Shown here piece by piece: positions 48,308-59,213 of a DNA stretch of 64,000 bases (the first letter of the stretch is position 1; each line of letters begins with the position of its first letter). The notes under the pieces are model-generated. The model was not told where the DNA came from. It searched no databases and was given only the letters and a program-made list of their open reading frames with translations. The DNA is from Phanerochaete sordida (taxonomy: Eukaryota; Basidiomycota; Agaricomycetes; Polyporales; Phanerochaetaceae), in assembly GCA_019973155.2 (NCBI GenBank), contig BPQB01000056.1, positions 62,001 through 126,000 on the forward strand. The letters run 5' to 3'. Made by a program: the position numbers and the translations under genes.

Positions 48308-51300
48308 TCACGCTCTGCCAGTGCTGATACCCTTTATAACATCCAGAAGAACCTGTCTGTCAATCTTCCCCCACGTGAAACTCTCCACTCCTCGGAGACG
48401 CTCCAGCATCTCGTTCAGAGGACCGGCAAGCTCCCTGGACCTTTCTTTTCCCCGTAGCTGTCTCAGCTCATGAAGGAGCATCTGCAGCACGATCAGCAGC
48501 TGTGCGGCCCCGTTGAGCACAGCGCTCTCCTTCACATCCTCGATCAGCTTGTGCAGGGTGGACAGCGTTGAAGTGATTGCGGCGGACAATGCGTCTAGCC
48601 TCGTGATGAGGCTGTCCAGCAATGACGCGCTTGTTTGCAGGAAATCGAGCTGCGAGCGGTTGTGCTGCCAGAGAGAGCTAGTGCTTGCTATGTCGCTTAT
48701 GATGCTGAAGGTCACCTGGTCCTGCACGGCTTCTGCTTCGATCGTTCTCCGCCACGTTTGAAGGCCCTACAGGAGAGTTAGCTCGCATCTCTGCACCCGT
48801 CAGAAATGACTGTCTCACCCAAATATTTGAGGTGTAATCGTCCCGGGGCTCTGAGTATCTGAATCCTTTTGACTCCGCGACCCGTCTCAACAGCTCCAGG
48901 TGCTCGTCAGGTTGACCTCTCTTCAGATCCACTCGCTCGGACCACCAACCGTGGCTGGTTCTACAGTCGAGTCACTTGGATATTCGTTCCTCGAGAACGG
49001 GATCCACGTACTGAAATGCATCCACTCGTTCTCTCAGCCTTTGCTTATATGTTCTCAAGCTATCCTGGCAGCGACTAAACTCGGCAACCAGAGACTCTCC
49101 GTCCTGTCGCCTTGCGGTAACAGTCTGCACAAACTGTAGATATATGATGCTCATCAGGGCGCGCAATGATGATCGCATCGAAGAAAACGCACCTCGCCGG
49201 ACACGGGCTGCAGCTTCATCGAGAGGCTTTCAAGTCGTCCGAGTAGGGTTTCCAGTGCCGCGCCACAGTCGCTGATGTATGACTTCGTGTAGAATTCCCG
49301 GCGACCGCTGGCTTTGATCCGGGCGTTTCGATTTCCGGCTTCGTCGTGTTGTAACATTTCTACGCCCTCGACGAGCTTCTCGAAGCCGTCGGCAACGTCC
49401 CTTGTAGTAAAATTTCTCACATCGTTGGCAGGGTCCAGCAATGTGGTGACCGCTACTTGGAGCCATCGAAAGCGTTCGGTCAGCCGGTTGACCGCGGCGG
49501 TGTGAGCGGTGATGTCCCCGGCGGGTTCAAAGTCCTCCCAAGTAGGCTGTCGTAACGCTTCAGGTGCATTTCCCGAGAAACGTCGCAAACAATAAACGTA
49601 CCTCCAGTAGGCCGATTCTGCTTCGAGCACTAGTAGTGGGGAAGGCTAAGTCGACAAGTACTTTCCCCTCTGTTCTGTACAGTCCGTACAGTCCGATGTC
49701 AGAGCCGAACCATTCGGACATGCGGCCTGTGGCATTAGATGAGATTTTCTGGGATCGACGAGGACTCACAGTAAGATGTGCCAAACATCAAACCTTTCAC
49801 AGTGTGACCGTCCGTAGTGTACCATACGTGAGTGATGTACTCGTGGGATTCCAGCCGAAAGTCTGCCTCCTGTCCGTCGGACGGTCCGCGTGAACCTGAT
49901 GATTTCCCGTCGTCGTAGACGACCTCGATACTTTCTACTCCGCACTTGATGCGCAAGTGGATCTGTTGAATTACTTTCTCGGGCCGTTGCTTGACCGCAG
50001 CGGTCGGAGTGCCCGAGCGCGTGAGCGTTTGCTGGGGTGCCACCGGCGCAAAGCGGGTAGCTGGGCCGTTGCTTTGTATGACTGGCGGGTAAATTTCATG
50101 GGTCGAGCCACGATCACCGCCTACAAGACACGGTCAAAGATTTGCCAGAAAATGGTCCGGCCAATGAATGTACCATTATATGTCTTCACCTCTGGATCCA
50201 CGAGTGTCTGGAAGCTACTGATATGGAGATCCTATTCAGGCCACGGAAGGTCTCAGCTACGCGCCTCATTCTGAAGGGAAAGGCGACACTAACCGAATTT
50301 TCCCCAATCCACAACAAGCTCGTTCGTGGGTAGTAGTCGTCGGATATTGCTATCAAACTGGTGTTTGGTAAGTGCTTTGTTGTTTTTTTTTATCTGGATA
50401 CCGGACCTACACAGTGATTCTCATGAGCCAACGTCCTTCACAGAAGAGTGAATGCCTTACGAGAACTGGCGCGGCCCGCAACGCAAAAATTCAGTCACAA
50501 TACCCGCTGAGCTTCGTGCGTAAATCCTACGTACGATATCTCGTATTCAGTACGTGTTTAGAGGAAATCAAGTGCTGAAACAGAATCACCTAGTACCGCT
50601 GTTGTCAGAGAGTGCTGCAATGGAGTCGATGTGATGAGATTTTGCAGCGGAGACCTGTACGCTGTGGCGAGTTGATATATTCCCTTTTTGGCATAATGGC
50701 TAAGTACTCACGATTCGTTTGTGTCCATGTTGAATTCTTGGATAACGCCATCGCGATCCTGGTAGTATGCAAGCAACGAATTGGAGACTAAGTAATGAAC
50801 ACAGTCAGGCACCTGACAAAACAAATATGCGGATACGCTGCGTACCCTTGTCGACGCATACGCTAATTCCTGTCAGCCCCTTTGCCGATGCCAGTGTTAC
50901 CGGCCTTGTGGCGGGCTGCATTCCTGCTCTGAGCCTTGCTGGCTCGAGAGTACTGCAATAGAGCGGTAAGTCCAGCGTTGTATGTGGGATATGAGGAAAC
51001 GTACTATGCGCATATGTCGTTCCGCTTGTTTTGGTACAGCACCCGAGCCTTTTGTCCATCACCAGGAATTGCAACGGCAATGCTTGTCCCAGGGTTCAAG
51101 TCTCCGACACAAAATTGCGTTCCATGCCACTCCGTACCGTTGTGGTAATATTCTCGCAGGCAAGTACCTCCGCCCTCGTTCGTCTGATAGAGCAGCGACA
51201 AGCGATCGGAGCTCCACTGCCCAAACGATGACATTAGCTAACGGCAGGAGAGATTTATTGGAGTAGAGAGCGCACCGCTACTGCGTACAAGCCAGTACCT

Positions 51301-51625
51301 GTGACCGCAATTTCGTGAAATCCAGCCGGCTTCCAGACCACCGATTGAGTCTTAAAATCTAAACTCGAAACATTATTACGTCTGTATCGAGTAGGAGCTG
51401 GACTATAATGCACATACAGTCGTCTCCGTGCACGCCAGCGGGCTCGTGCAACTCCTGGAAAGAAGCAACCCAGATCTTGCCATCAGCGTCGCTCATGTAC
51501 CCGCGAATGTCTTTCAGACGTGTGTTGTAGGTCAAGGCGACGCATTTCTTTAAAGCAGCAAGCCGTTGATCAGCATCCCGAGCTGCGTGCAGTTCAAAAG
51601 GAATACGCACTTCGGAGCCGGACAT
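48308..51625 (-). CDS. Lectin-helical protein, copy 2 (propeller, jacalin-like, helical); possibly eroded
   Basis: Paralogue of the gene at 12619-17053, on the other strand. Matching parts in order: N-terminus KKCVALTYNTRLKDIRGYMS (from about 51535; copy 1 has KCVTLTPGERLGDVRSYMS); propeller repeats LSLLYQTNEGGG and CLREYYHNGTEWHG (about 51005-51235) and AYYQDRDGVIQEF (about 50735); jacalin-like part ESIEVVYDDGK, LESHEYITHVWY (about 49950-49790) and GKVLVDLAFP (about 49640); helical part from PTWEDFEPAGD (about 49550) to the stop at 48308, with FEKLVEGVEMLQHDE, SMKLQPVSGEV and QLDFLQTSASLLDSLI. Intron places agree with copy 1 where checked (for example 51359-51417). Differences: no long Gly/Gln/His linker, only a short TRSGTPTAAVKQRPEK stretch, and a 350-base zone (50280-50640) where the last propeller repeats should be but where I find only poor matches and a run of T. 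I cannot tell whether a full protein is made. No signal peptide. Confidence 0.65.
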
Positions 51626-51706
51626 AGTATGTCAGGTAGGAGTGAGTGCAACGATGTGAAGGGGGCGGGGAGTGGAGAGCCTGCAGTAACTGTCAGGTCA
51701 TTGGTC

Positions 51707-51713
51707 CTTATAT
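51707..51713 (-). promoter_or_regulatory. TATA box of lectin-helical copy 2
   Basis: On the minus strand ATATAAG lies about 87 bases before the ATG at 51625, matching the 86 bases in copy 1. Confidence 0.5.
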
Positions 51714-53130
51714 CACCCTCGAGATTATTGAAATCGGGTGAGGTTTTGTGTCGCGGCTTTTCGCCAGAGCACCTGGATAAACTGTGGTTGTCGTCCCTGC
51801 CAGCTGCCAAGTGGATTGGCAGCGCGAACGCTTGCAGTTCAATCGATTAGTGGATGAGGCAAAAGTACCTCGTCCACGGTGTACAAAGATGACAGGACCT
51901 TCCGCACCACGGCGTTTAGGCTGTCGCACAAAGCTCGCTACAGGCCGATATTGCTCGTAGAAGCTGTGCGAGAGGTGATAAGATTACCGCGTGGGCAGTG
52001 TTGCATGACGGATATTGCATCCTGTGAGGCACGAATGCGAGGCCAGGCACTGAATGCCAGCGTACTCCGCCCATGGGTATGGCGCATACCATTAACGAGG
52101 AGACGTATACCGGTATAACCGGCGTGTAAAATCAGCGTACCAAATCTATGAGCAAGTCTCTGCGCAGATACGGACTCACATTGGTGCGATCTACCCGTGT
52201 GGCCTCAAAATCGCATCAACTTCCGGCTAGGGTCTTGTTCGCGACCCGTACCATTTGGCCGGGTTCCTGTGAACTGTAATCTGTGGCTAGGGTCTTGGAC
52301 GTAAGCTATAGCCTAACTCACACTGGCATTGGGAGTGGGTGATAGGTTCGTTCAAGAACTCTCTTTTTGAGACCAATCAGCCCATGATCTGTCTAGCTCT
52401 GGTGGTGCGGTCTAAACCACAATACTTGCTGTGGCGAATACGCATAGTGTATCTGAACGAATCTGTGAGACGGATCAAGGGCATGTTGCAGAGGACGTTA
52501 CCTAATCTATGTTATTTGTGGAAGACCTGCATAGGGTGGACCAGCGAAAACTCTCTTCGCCTTCCATACCATGCTTGTAACCAGCATCCCACGGGTTACG
52601 TTCGCGCTGCTGGTTCTTCACGCCACGCCCCCGTCCTCATGCTGAACCATATCACTAAACCCACGCTCGTCTGTCAGTCTCCTGGAATAGCGACGAGAGT
52701 AGCAAAGCTGGGAGGTCGACTGGCTTACAATTTCTACAGCTACAATATATTGGAATGTTGAACCGTCATTTGAGCATACAGTGGTATGAGCGGCTCACTA
52801 TTCAATGCGTGGACTACCACGTACACCGGAAAACGTGTGCGCACATCCCATACGGCAAGCATCGCACAGAATGCGGAGCAAAGCCAGGCAATAGCGAGCA
52901 GCGTCGTCTACCTCAGAGGAGGTGCATTGCATGACCGGCTTGCAAAGTCGCACAGCGTCCCAGTCCACCAGCGGCTAGCAGACAGTCCTCATAGTCTGCC
53001 TCTTTCCCCTGCTACACGTACCGAAATTAGCTCGTGTACTGCACAACGAGGGGAGACTTACAGCGGTCACGATGTCCCAAGTGGGTCCAGGCCAGAGTTA
53101 GCTGCGCAGTGACCTACGTCTACTACGAAT
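51714..53130. other. Intergenic stretch, no supported gene
   Basis: A frame at 52339-52761 (+, 140 codons) is open but starts without a clear ATG context and has no domain I know. GGCTAGGGTCTTG occurs twice (about 52227 and 52285). Confidence 0.4.
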
Positions 53131-53148
53131 CAATTTCCCGCGTACGCG

Positions 53149-53432
53149 ATGCAGGCGTGTCGCCTTCGCCGACAGCGCCGAGCAAAGATACGGCTGTATC
53201 GAAGATGTACTGCACGTTGAGCGGTGATGCGTCGATGAGGACAGTGAAGCGTCCTTGGAGTATGCTGCCGAGCAGCATCCGTCAACACCGCTCTGCCGAG
53301 TCGGATGGACAGCGAGTAGAGGTCGTCGTCGTTCATGTCCCTTGCCGTGTAGAAAAGCTGATCGGGAAGCGTGGAGAGCGCGGCGCTTTCGGCGTTGGGT
53401 GGGGTGAATGTGGTTTTGCTGATACGCACTCG
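53149..53432 (-). CDS. Possible hypothetical fragment
   Basis: Two neighbouring minus-strand frames read like protein: LPDQLFYTARDMNDDDLYSL then SIRLGRAV (about 53385-53300) and, after a frame change near 53285, MLLGSILQGRFTVLIDASPL then NVQYIFDTAVSLLGAVGEG, ending at a stop near 53121. Composition and hydrophobic pattern look like coding sequence of the last part of a globular protein, but I do not know the family and see no clear intron at the frame change. It could be the eroded end of a gene whose 5' part lies toward 53.8 kb. Confidence 0.25.
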
Positions 53433-54446
53433 CTCCTGGTGCTACCTGTGCGCCCACATGGTCATAGGAGGTACCCCTACTATGGAGAAATATTCCAATG
53501 AATTCGGCGCCCTGTTCAAAATGATACCTTTGGTGTCTAGGACGAGCAGTAAAGGAGGGAAGACGCGGGACACACAGGACAGCGAGCACCGCAGCTCTCT
53601 TCGCTGACCAGCACCATGTCAACTGGCGCACGCAGTCCCAGAGTATCTGGTAACGCCCCGAGTCGCGAGGCAGCAGACGTTCTTGTGCGATGTACACTGC
53701 CGAGATATACTGCCTAATTGCCGAGCCGAACGACAGAGGCGTCGCAGCACGAAGACCTCCTCTACCTCGCGCGCACTCCACTGCGCAATCTGCTTAAAAA
53801 GAGCTCGCACGGATGGTCCGCGCCTGGTGTCAGCAGGTCATGCCGCACGATGCAAGCCCGCGTTTGGAGGGCGAGTCCTAGGCGCCGCCAACATACAGCC
53901 TCACAAGGCTTGCGTCGAAGTTCACCTTGAGGAGGCACGTTCCTAGGGACGGGAGCGTCAGTGAAGGGTCAGAGGGATGCGCGCGACGCAGGCCTGAAAG
54001 GCGGAAGCAGTAGTGTAGATGAACATCGGGAAATGGGAAGTTCTGCAGGGCTCGGTTCCTCGTGGGCAGCCTCCGGTCCCTGGAATCCTAGGACGCACGC
54101 GCTTAGCTGGGGGCGATACGGACTGTATCTGAGTACAGAGTGCAGGTGTACAAGACGGCCTTCTGGCCTGTGTGCAGGGATCCAGCGGCGACGTACGTGA
54201 TGTCAGGTAAAATATTGGATTCTGAGAGTATGGTGCGGCGACGTGGAAGCGCGGTCATCTGCCCTCTGCGCTACTGCTTTTGGCGACACCCGAGGAGTAC
54301 TTCCTATGCAGCTTGAGTGAGGGAGAGCTCCGCAGAGCGCAGAATAGATTACTTACTTGATGCTACAGCCACCGTTGCCAGTTTTCAACTGCTGCGTCTA
54401 CCCTCCGAGGTGGCTCGCCTCTGTCCCAATCCTACGACGGTATCAT
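53433..54446. other. Intergenic stretch, no supported gene
   Basis: Minus-strand frames around 53.6-53.8 kb (for example one starting MRALFKQIAQWSAREVEEVF) may belong to the doubtful fragment above, but I cannot link them. The rest holds nothing I recognise. Confidence 0.35.
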
Positions 54447-55331
54447 CTACAGGGCAACGTCTGGCAGGAGCTGCGCCAGCGCGCGCAGCGCATTATACAT
54501 TGAACGGCTGGCCGGATTGTTTTCGAACGCCAATATTTTTCTAGTCCGCCGCTGTGTGTTCAAAGCGATGCTCAGCAGCCCGCCGGCGGCAGCGTCGTGG
54601 TCCGGGTGCGGCGAGGCGTCGGGCGAGGCGACGCCATGTATCCGCACGACGACGGGTTTCTGCCAGAGGTACCGTGCGTGGTGAGATAGCGCAGACATCT
54701 CGAACGAAGCTGCGACGATGCCTGGAGTTGTGCGTCAGGACATTCATAGGATACTGAGGCAAAATACCGTACCTGGTGCCGTGAAAACCTTAATCGTGGG
54801 CCGTCCTTTCGGCTGGAACGCCCACCGCTCACGGTCGAGCACGTGGGATACCTTGCGCACGATGGTCCTGCCGTCCGTCATGCCGAGCGTCCACGCCGCG
54901 AGTGGGCCGTTGTGCACATCGGCGCGGCCCTGGCGGTCGATGCGCAGCGAGAACGGCTGCCCGAACGCCACCAGCAGCTCGCGCGGGCGCCGATCCGGGT
55001 TCGCGTCCATCGCCTGCGTGAGCACGTCGCACTCCGCCAGCGCGTCGGGCGCGAGGAGGCCGTCGCGCACGAGGAGCGCGCCGAGCTGCGGCGCCGCGCC
55101 CACGAGCGGCAGGAGGCGCACACTCCACGGGATGCCGTGCGGCAGCAGGAGGTCGTGCCCCGAGGCGAAGCTGCTCGGGCTCGCACTGTCTGTTATGCGA
55201 AAGCGGACCTGGCCGGAGAGCGTGTGCAGGCGTTGGTGCGGCGGGTGGTAGTACAGGAAGCCGGATGTGCTCTCCGGAAACCGGAGGTACCGCCACCATG
55301 GGTAGGACGCTCCGAAAGAGATGGGTGGTGT
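54447..55331 (-). CDS. Cupin-domain protein, 5' end not resolved
   Basis: Two exons are clear: one from about 55331 down to 54773 and one from 54721 to the stop at 54447, joined by a 51-base GT-AG intron (54722-54772; phase fits, giving FTAPGIVAASFE). The first exon holds a double-stranded beta-helix pattern: WWRYLRFPES, FLYYHPPHQRLHTLSGQVRF (a HPPH variant of the cupin metal motif with the usual Gly about ten residues on), then FASGHDLLLPHGIPWSVRLL and a helical region (LAECDVLTQAMDAN). It then gives AFGQPFSLRIDRQG and WTLGMTDGR. Cupins are a fold with many roles, from metal-dependent dioxygenases to binding proteins; the sequence does not say which. The frame is closed by a stop at 55335-55337, so the start must lie in an upstream exon I cannot identify. 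No signal peptide is seen in the known part. Confidence 0.55.
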
Positions 55332-55928
55332 GCTTCACGGCCTGCTCCCAGAGAGCTCTGAAGGCTATTTCATATCACGCTCGAACTCTAGCCGTCGCTA
55401 GACCTGCGCAGAGAGGTCGATGTGGCATTCTGGAGTTAACTTGCGGCGATCCAGCGTGGGCACATCGAACGTGGTCAGCGAGCCATTTGCCTGCTTCTTC
55501 TGTGAGCACTAACTCCGCTGCACACAGCTCAAAGATCATGCGTACCTCTGACGCGTTGGCACGATGGACACCGGGTGTCTGCGCGATGGTCGAATGGTTC
55601 CGAAGCTGGCACACGCAGCGACCTAGAAAAACCCGCGACAATTTTCAGCTTCTGCCTATGCACGTGTCGCTGGCATAAGAACTTGCCTCGGCTTACGCTT
55701 TTTGCGACCCCTAGCACATCTATCGTGCAAGCTAAATGCTAGGTGAAGCTTGAACTTGGATTGCAGATGGAGGAACAGAACATCACCATTTCGGGATGGG
55801 AGACCGCGTGAATTTGAATTTCCCAAGAGAGGCGCGCGTGGCACTGCTCCCTGTTTACATTGCGACCACCATCATCGATTCAGAGTGCGCACAGAGCGTG
55901 CGTCCCCAAAGAACTAACCTTTCTACTC
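55332..55928. other. Space between divergent cupin and F-box-like genes
   Basis: Should contain the missing first exon of the cupin gene and the promoter of the F-box-like gene. A minus-strand frame at 55375-55641 is open, but its link to the cupin exon is unproven. Confidence 0.35.
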
Positions 55929-57366
55929 ATGTCTGTGTCTTTAGGAGCCTGTCTTCCCGAGGAGACTCTCGAGGCCATCCTCGTACTCCTGGACGACGGC
56001 TACGTTTCGCCCGGTTGTCCACCGGCAAAGTGGGGCCTTGCGGCTTGCAGCCTCGTGTGTCGGCACTGGGCGAAGACTATCCGCCCACTGCTCTTCAACA
56101 ACATCACTCTCCGCAGCGCAAGCGACCTGGACCAGCTGATCGCGTTTCTGGGTGCGCCCGCACTCTTCGGTCAGACGCTTTCACCCTATATCCACGTGCT
56201 ATACATGAATGAAGACTGCGGCTCACCCGGCTGTATCTCGTGGTCCCACCGCATCTCCTTGCGCCTGCTGCTTCTTCTGCATTGTCCCAACCTCCATTGG
56301 ACGTTCTCAGGCAGGACCCCCGGGAGCAGCGACTGTGCTCCTTTCTTTCGACGCCCTCGTCTTCCACGACAGTTACCGACGCAGACATGCAAGTTGTATG
56401 ACGTTACCCTGTCCGGTCTACAACTGTCCTCCATGCAAGGTCTCGTTGATCTTGTCAGAGATTTTCCGCCCAGCATGTTGCATTTTGTGGACGTCACACT
56501 CGGTGATGGAAGCTACGACCTACGTCCTCTCCATACGTCACGGCCGCTGCGCATGGCTGTCCTCAGGAAACTTTGTTTTGCACAATGCTATAAAAGCCTC
56601 TCGGAGCTTGCGCTCTGGCTCACCCTCTCCTGTCTTCTCTTCGCCGGCAAGGACCACGCGCCTCTGGATGACGACATCCAAGCGTCGATGGCAGCCTTCT
56701 TCCACTTTTCTGTAACACTGCATGGTCGTCAGCAAAGTATGCCTGACGTATATGTCAAAGCACACCCATGGTATAAAGTTCTTGGTGAGTTTCACAGTAC
56801 GCCTCTCCACAGTTCCAACCACTGATGCCCGGCCAGGACCTGCGCGTGCCCAGGGCTGGGATTATCTATTCGACCTGCCCGAAACTGCCTCAATAAGCAT
56901 CCGGATGGAAGAGGGTATTCACCCCTACATTGAGTCTGTGTCAATTTCTTGCCCTGACTTCGTCGACGCTGCGTTGTACCCTCTTCTCGATCGGCTACCT
57001 GCTATGCTCGCGGACGCAGCAAGGGACGCTCATGGTGCACCACCTGTCTTCTTCGAGTCCCAGAGCGCGGCAGCCTGCAAGGCGCTGCTTGTTGTCATTC
57101 TAGAAGAGCGTGTCTTCACGGACCTGTCAGAGCCCGCGCTCAGTCGCGTCTGCATTCGTCTTTCGTGGGTTTGGAGCTACACCGTCGCTGAAATCCTCTC
57201 GGCCCCGCGGAGCGTCGGAGAGGGGGAGCCGTGTACTGTGCTCACCACCGCGCAGCGCATGGAATGGGTGCTGCGCGGCGGTCGGAATGCGAACTCCGAG
57301 TTGGTCAACAAGCGGGAAGACTATCTGCGAGAGCTGCAGGATGCTGCGCGCGGCGCTGAGAGGTGA
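55929..57366 (+). CDS. F-box-like protein
   Basis: Two exons, 55929-56784 and 56837-57366, with a 52-base intron (GTGAGT...CCAG), give 1386 coding bases (461 residues plus stop). F-box-like N-terminus: LPEETLEAILVLLDDG (residues 9-24), then LAACSLVCRHWAKTIRPLLF. The rest has leucine-rich stretches without regular repeats (SLRLLLLLHCPNLHWTF, LQLSSMQGLVDLVRDFP). It ends in a charged helix (KREDYLRELQDAARGAER). It is a close relative in plan of the gene at 59995-61480 (CSLTCRFWAQLIRPLLFERI), with an intron near the same place, and a more distant relative of the genes at 45.4 and 4.9 kb. Presumed role: substrate adaptor of an SCF ubiquitin ligase, by family only. The ATG is chosen because it lies eight codons before the F-box-like helix, as in the paralogue. 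Confidence 0.72.
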
Positions 57367-58587
57367 AGGAGGCGAGAGCAGAGGATGTTCCGGTTGGACC
57401 ATGACGAAGGTACGTTTTGCTCTTCATCGCAGGGACGAACCCTGACCTGTCTTCGTTCAGGGCATGATGAAGGATAGTTTCGCGGCGAACCATGGCCTGC
57501 GGCAGGAACGTTTGAGCCTTGATAGATCCCCTCCACGTCCACCACAGTGACGCGATGGTCTCAACTTCGTCTTGTGGTGTACCAATACTTGCTTTCGAAC
57601 GTCCCAGTATTCACGTTTTCGAATGTGGATGCTTTATTCCTGTGAACACGTCTTGTCGAGGACTTTCGAACGTTCTGTGCCTAACTGGGGCACCCTAGTG
57701 TAGCGCCCACGTATCCTGTCCGCGCGGTTTCCAAACTTGACAACTCCTCTCATCGCCCGCGCAGGCAGCTCCTCGCTCCTGCTCTCGCACCGTTGGAAGC
57801 TCGTCGTTCGCTCACCGAGTTGCAGCACGCACGCACAGCATGCACATTCGCCAACCTCGCGCGCGCGAGCGCATTCCCGATGCACCGCCGACGGTTTCGC
57901 TCGTAGGCTCAACATGCGAGCCTCCCCTTCACCGCGTAAGGGCCAGGCGTAGAGGGCTCGAATGCCCGCTGCCGCTCTGCTCGCCGACGCGCCGACATGC
58001 GCCATCACGATGGCCTGGCGAGGCTCTGCAGCGGTCCAGTCCGGGGCTGTGCCCCGCCCCGATTGGGTTCGGCATGGCCGTGGGTGCCAAGAATACGCGA
58101 CTTTCATGCCCGGCGTGCTCATAGCCTTGGGCCAGTGCGGATCTCGACGGTCTTGCTGCTCTGGGCTGGCGCAAATACTACGCGGGATCGTCAGGCCTGC
58201 GAAAGCTTGAGGGTGTCGGATGAGGGTGCGAACACCTACATGCATATGCTTTTGACGTGAGCGATGTGGGTTCGTATGGTGAGCACCTCTTGCGCCACAC
58301 AAGAGTGCACTAACCTGCATTCCGTGCTCGCGTTTGCGTTGGACGTAGCCGCCTTGCTCAGCACGATGCCTCGGAGTCACGGCCTGCATCACCGGACGCA
58401 GTATGATGGTCCGACAAACCGCGGCCGTAGGACCGTTCAGTGAGCCTCGCCTTCATCAACTCAGGCTGTTCGCTAACGTAGCCTCGAGACCTCGTGGTCT
58501 TGAATGTACGCCTACGGTAACGTCATGGCCACTGCGTACACCGTCGGCGACTTCATGCCCGACGCCGTCACGCGCGGGTGGAGCGCG
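57367..58587. other. Intergenic stretch, no supported gene
   Basis: A 252-codon minus-strand frame (57634-58392) is open but rich in R, A, H and C, overlaps several plus-strand frames and has no motif, so it is not called. The last part is the upstream region of the small secreted protein gene. Confidence 0.5.
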
Positions 58588-58594
58588 TATATAA
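58588..58594 (+). promoter_or_regulatory. TATA box of the small secreted protein gene
   Basis: TATATAA lies 90 bases before the ATG at 58678. Confidence 0.55.
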
Positions 58595-58677
58595 CACCTC
58601 GCCCTTGTGCTGTTGAGCTCTAACACACCTCGGCAACTCACACCTTTCAAGCCTTCCAAGCCTTCCTCTCCCTCACC

Positions 58678-59213
58678 ATGAAGTACTTCGCCACCCTCGC
58701 CGCCCTCGCCACCACGGCGCTCGCCCAGGGCGTCTTCATCGGCGCGCCTGCAGCCAACTCCAGCGTGTACCCCGGCCAGTGGATCACGGTCGAAGTCGAG
58801 CAGCCGGTGCGTCCATCCCACACGCAAATGCATGTTGCACGCCGCTGACGCACTCGCCGCAGATCTACATCCAGAACGTCGACAACGTCGCGCTCGTGCT
58901 CGCGGTCGCCGAGTGCCCTCCAAATGGGTGCAACGACGACCCTATCGGCACTATCGTCTACCAGGGGCCCTTCAGCGGCTCGGGGCACGGCATCCGCGGC
59001 TCGCCGTTCCAAAATATCTCCGTCGGGCTGCCGTCGACCATCACCCCCGGCAGCCAGGTGTCGCTGAGCACAACGTTCTTCGCTCTGGTTGGGGTATGCG
59101 TTCTTGTTTTCTTCGCGCGCGTGAGCAGTGGCTGACATGTGAACCTCCAGGCTTCGCTTGAGCCCTACGTCGCCAAGTCGTACATCCCTCTGACCGTCGT
59201 CCACGGCCCGTAA
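58678..59213 (+). CDS. Small secreted protein of an uncharacterised basidiomycete family
   Basis: Three exons (58678-58806, 58863-59093, 59151-59213) total 423 bases, so 140 residues plus stop. Residues 1-16 form a textbook signal peptide (MKYFATLAALATTALA, cleavage after Ala). The mature part starts GVFIGAPAANSSVYPGQW and continues with a strand-rich pattern (ITVEVEQP, NVALVLAVAEC), one close Cys pair (ECPPNGC), IVYQGPFS, an NIS sequon and a final strand (YIPLTVVHGP). The layout (inlet of about 20 residues with PGQ, a CxxxxC pair, a YxGPF stretch and an LxGA/S stretch before the last strand) is one I associate with short secreted proteins common in mushrooms and without known function, and I assign none. 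The two introns (56 and 57 bases) are standard. It sits between two F-box-like genes, which says nothing clear about its role. Confidence 0.85.

Noticed and set aside
57634..58392. 252-codon minus-strand frame
   Set aside because: Composition rich in R, A, H and C without motif or hydrophobic core, crossed by several plus-strand frames; no splice sites or start context.
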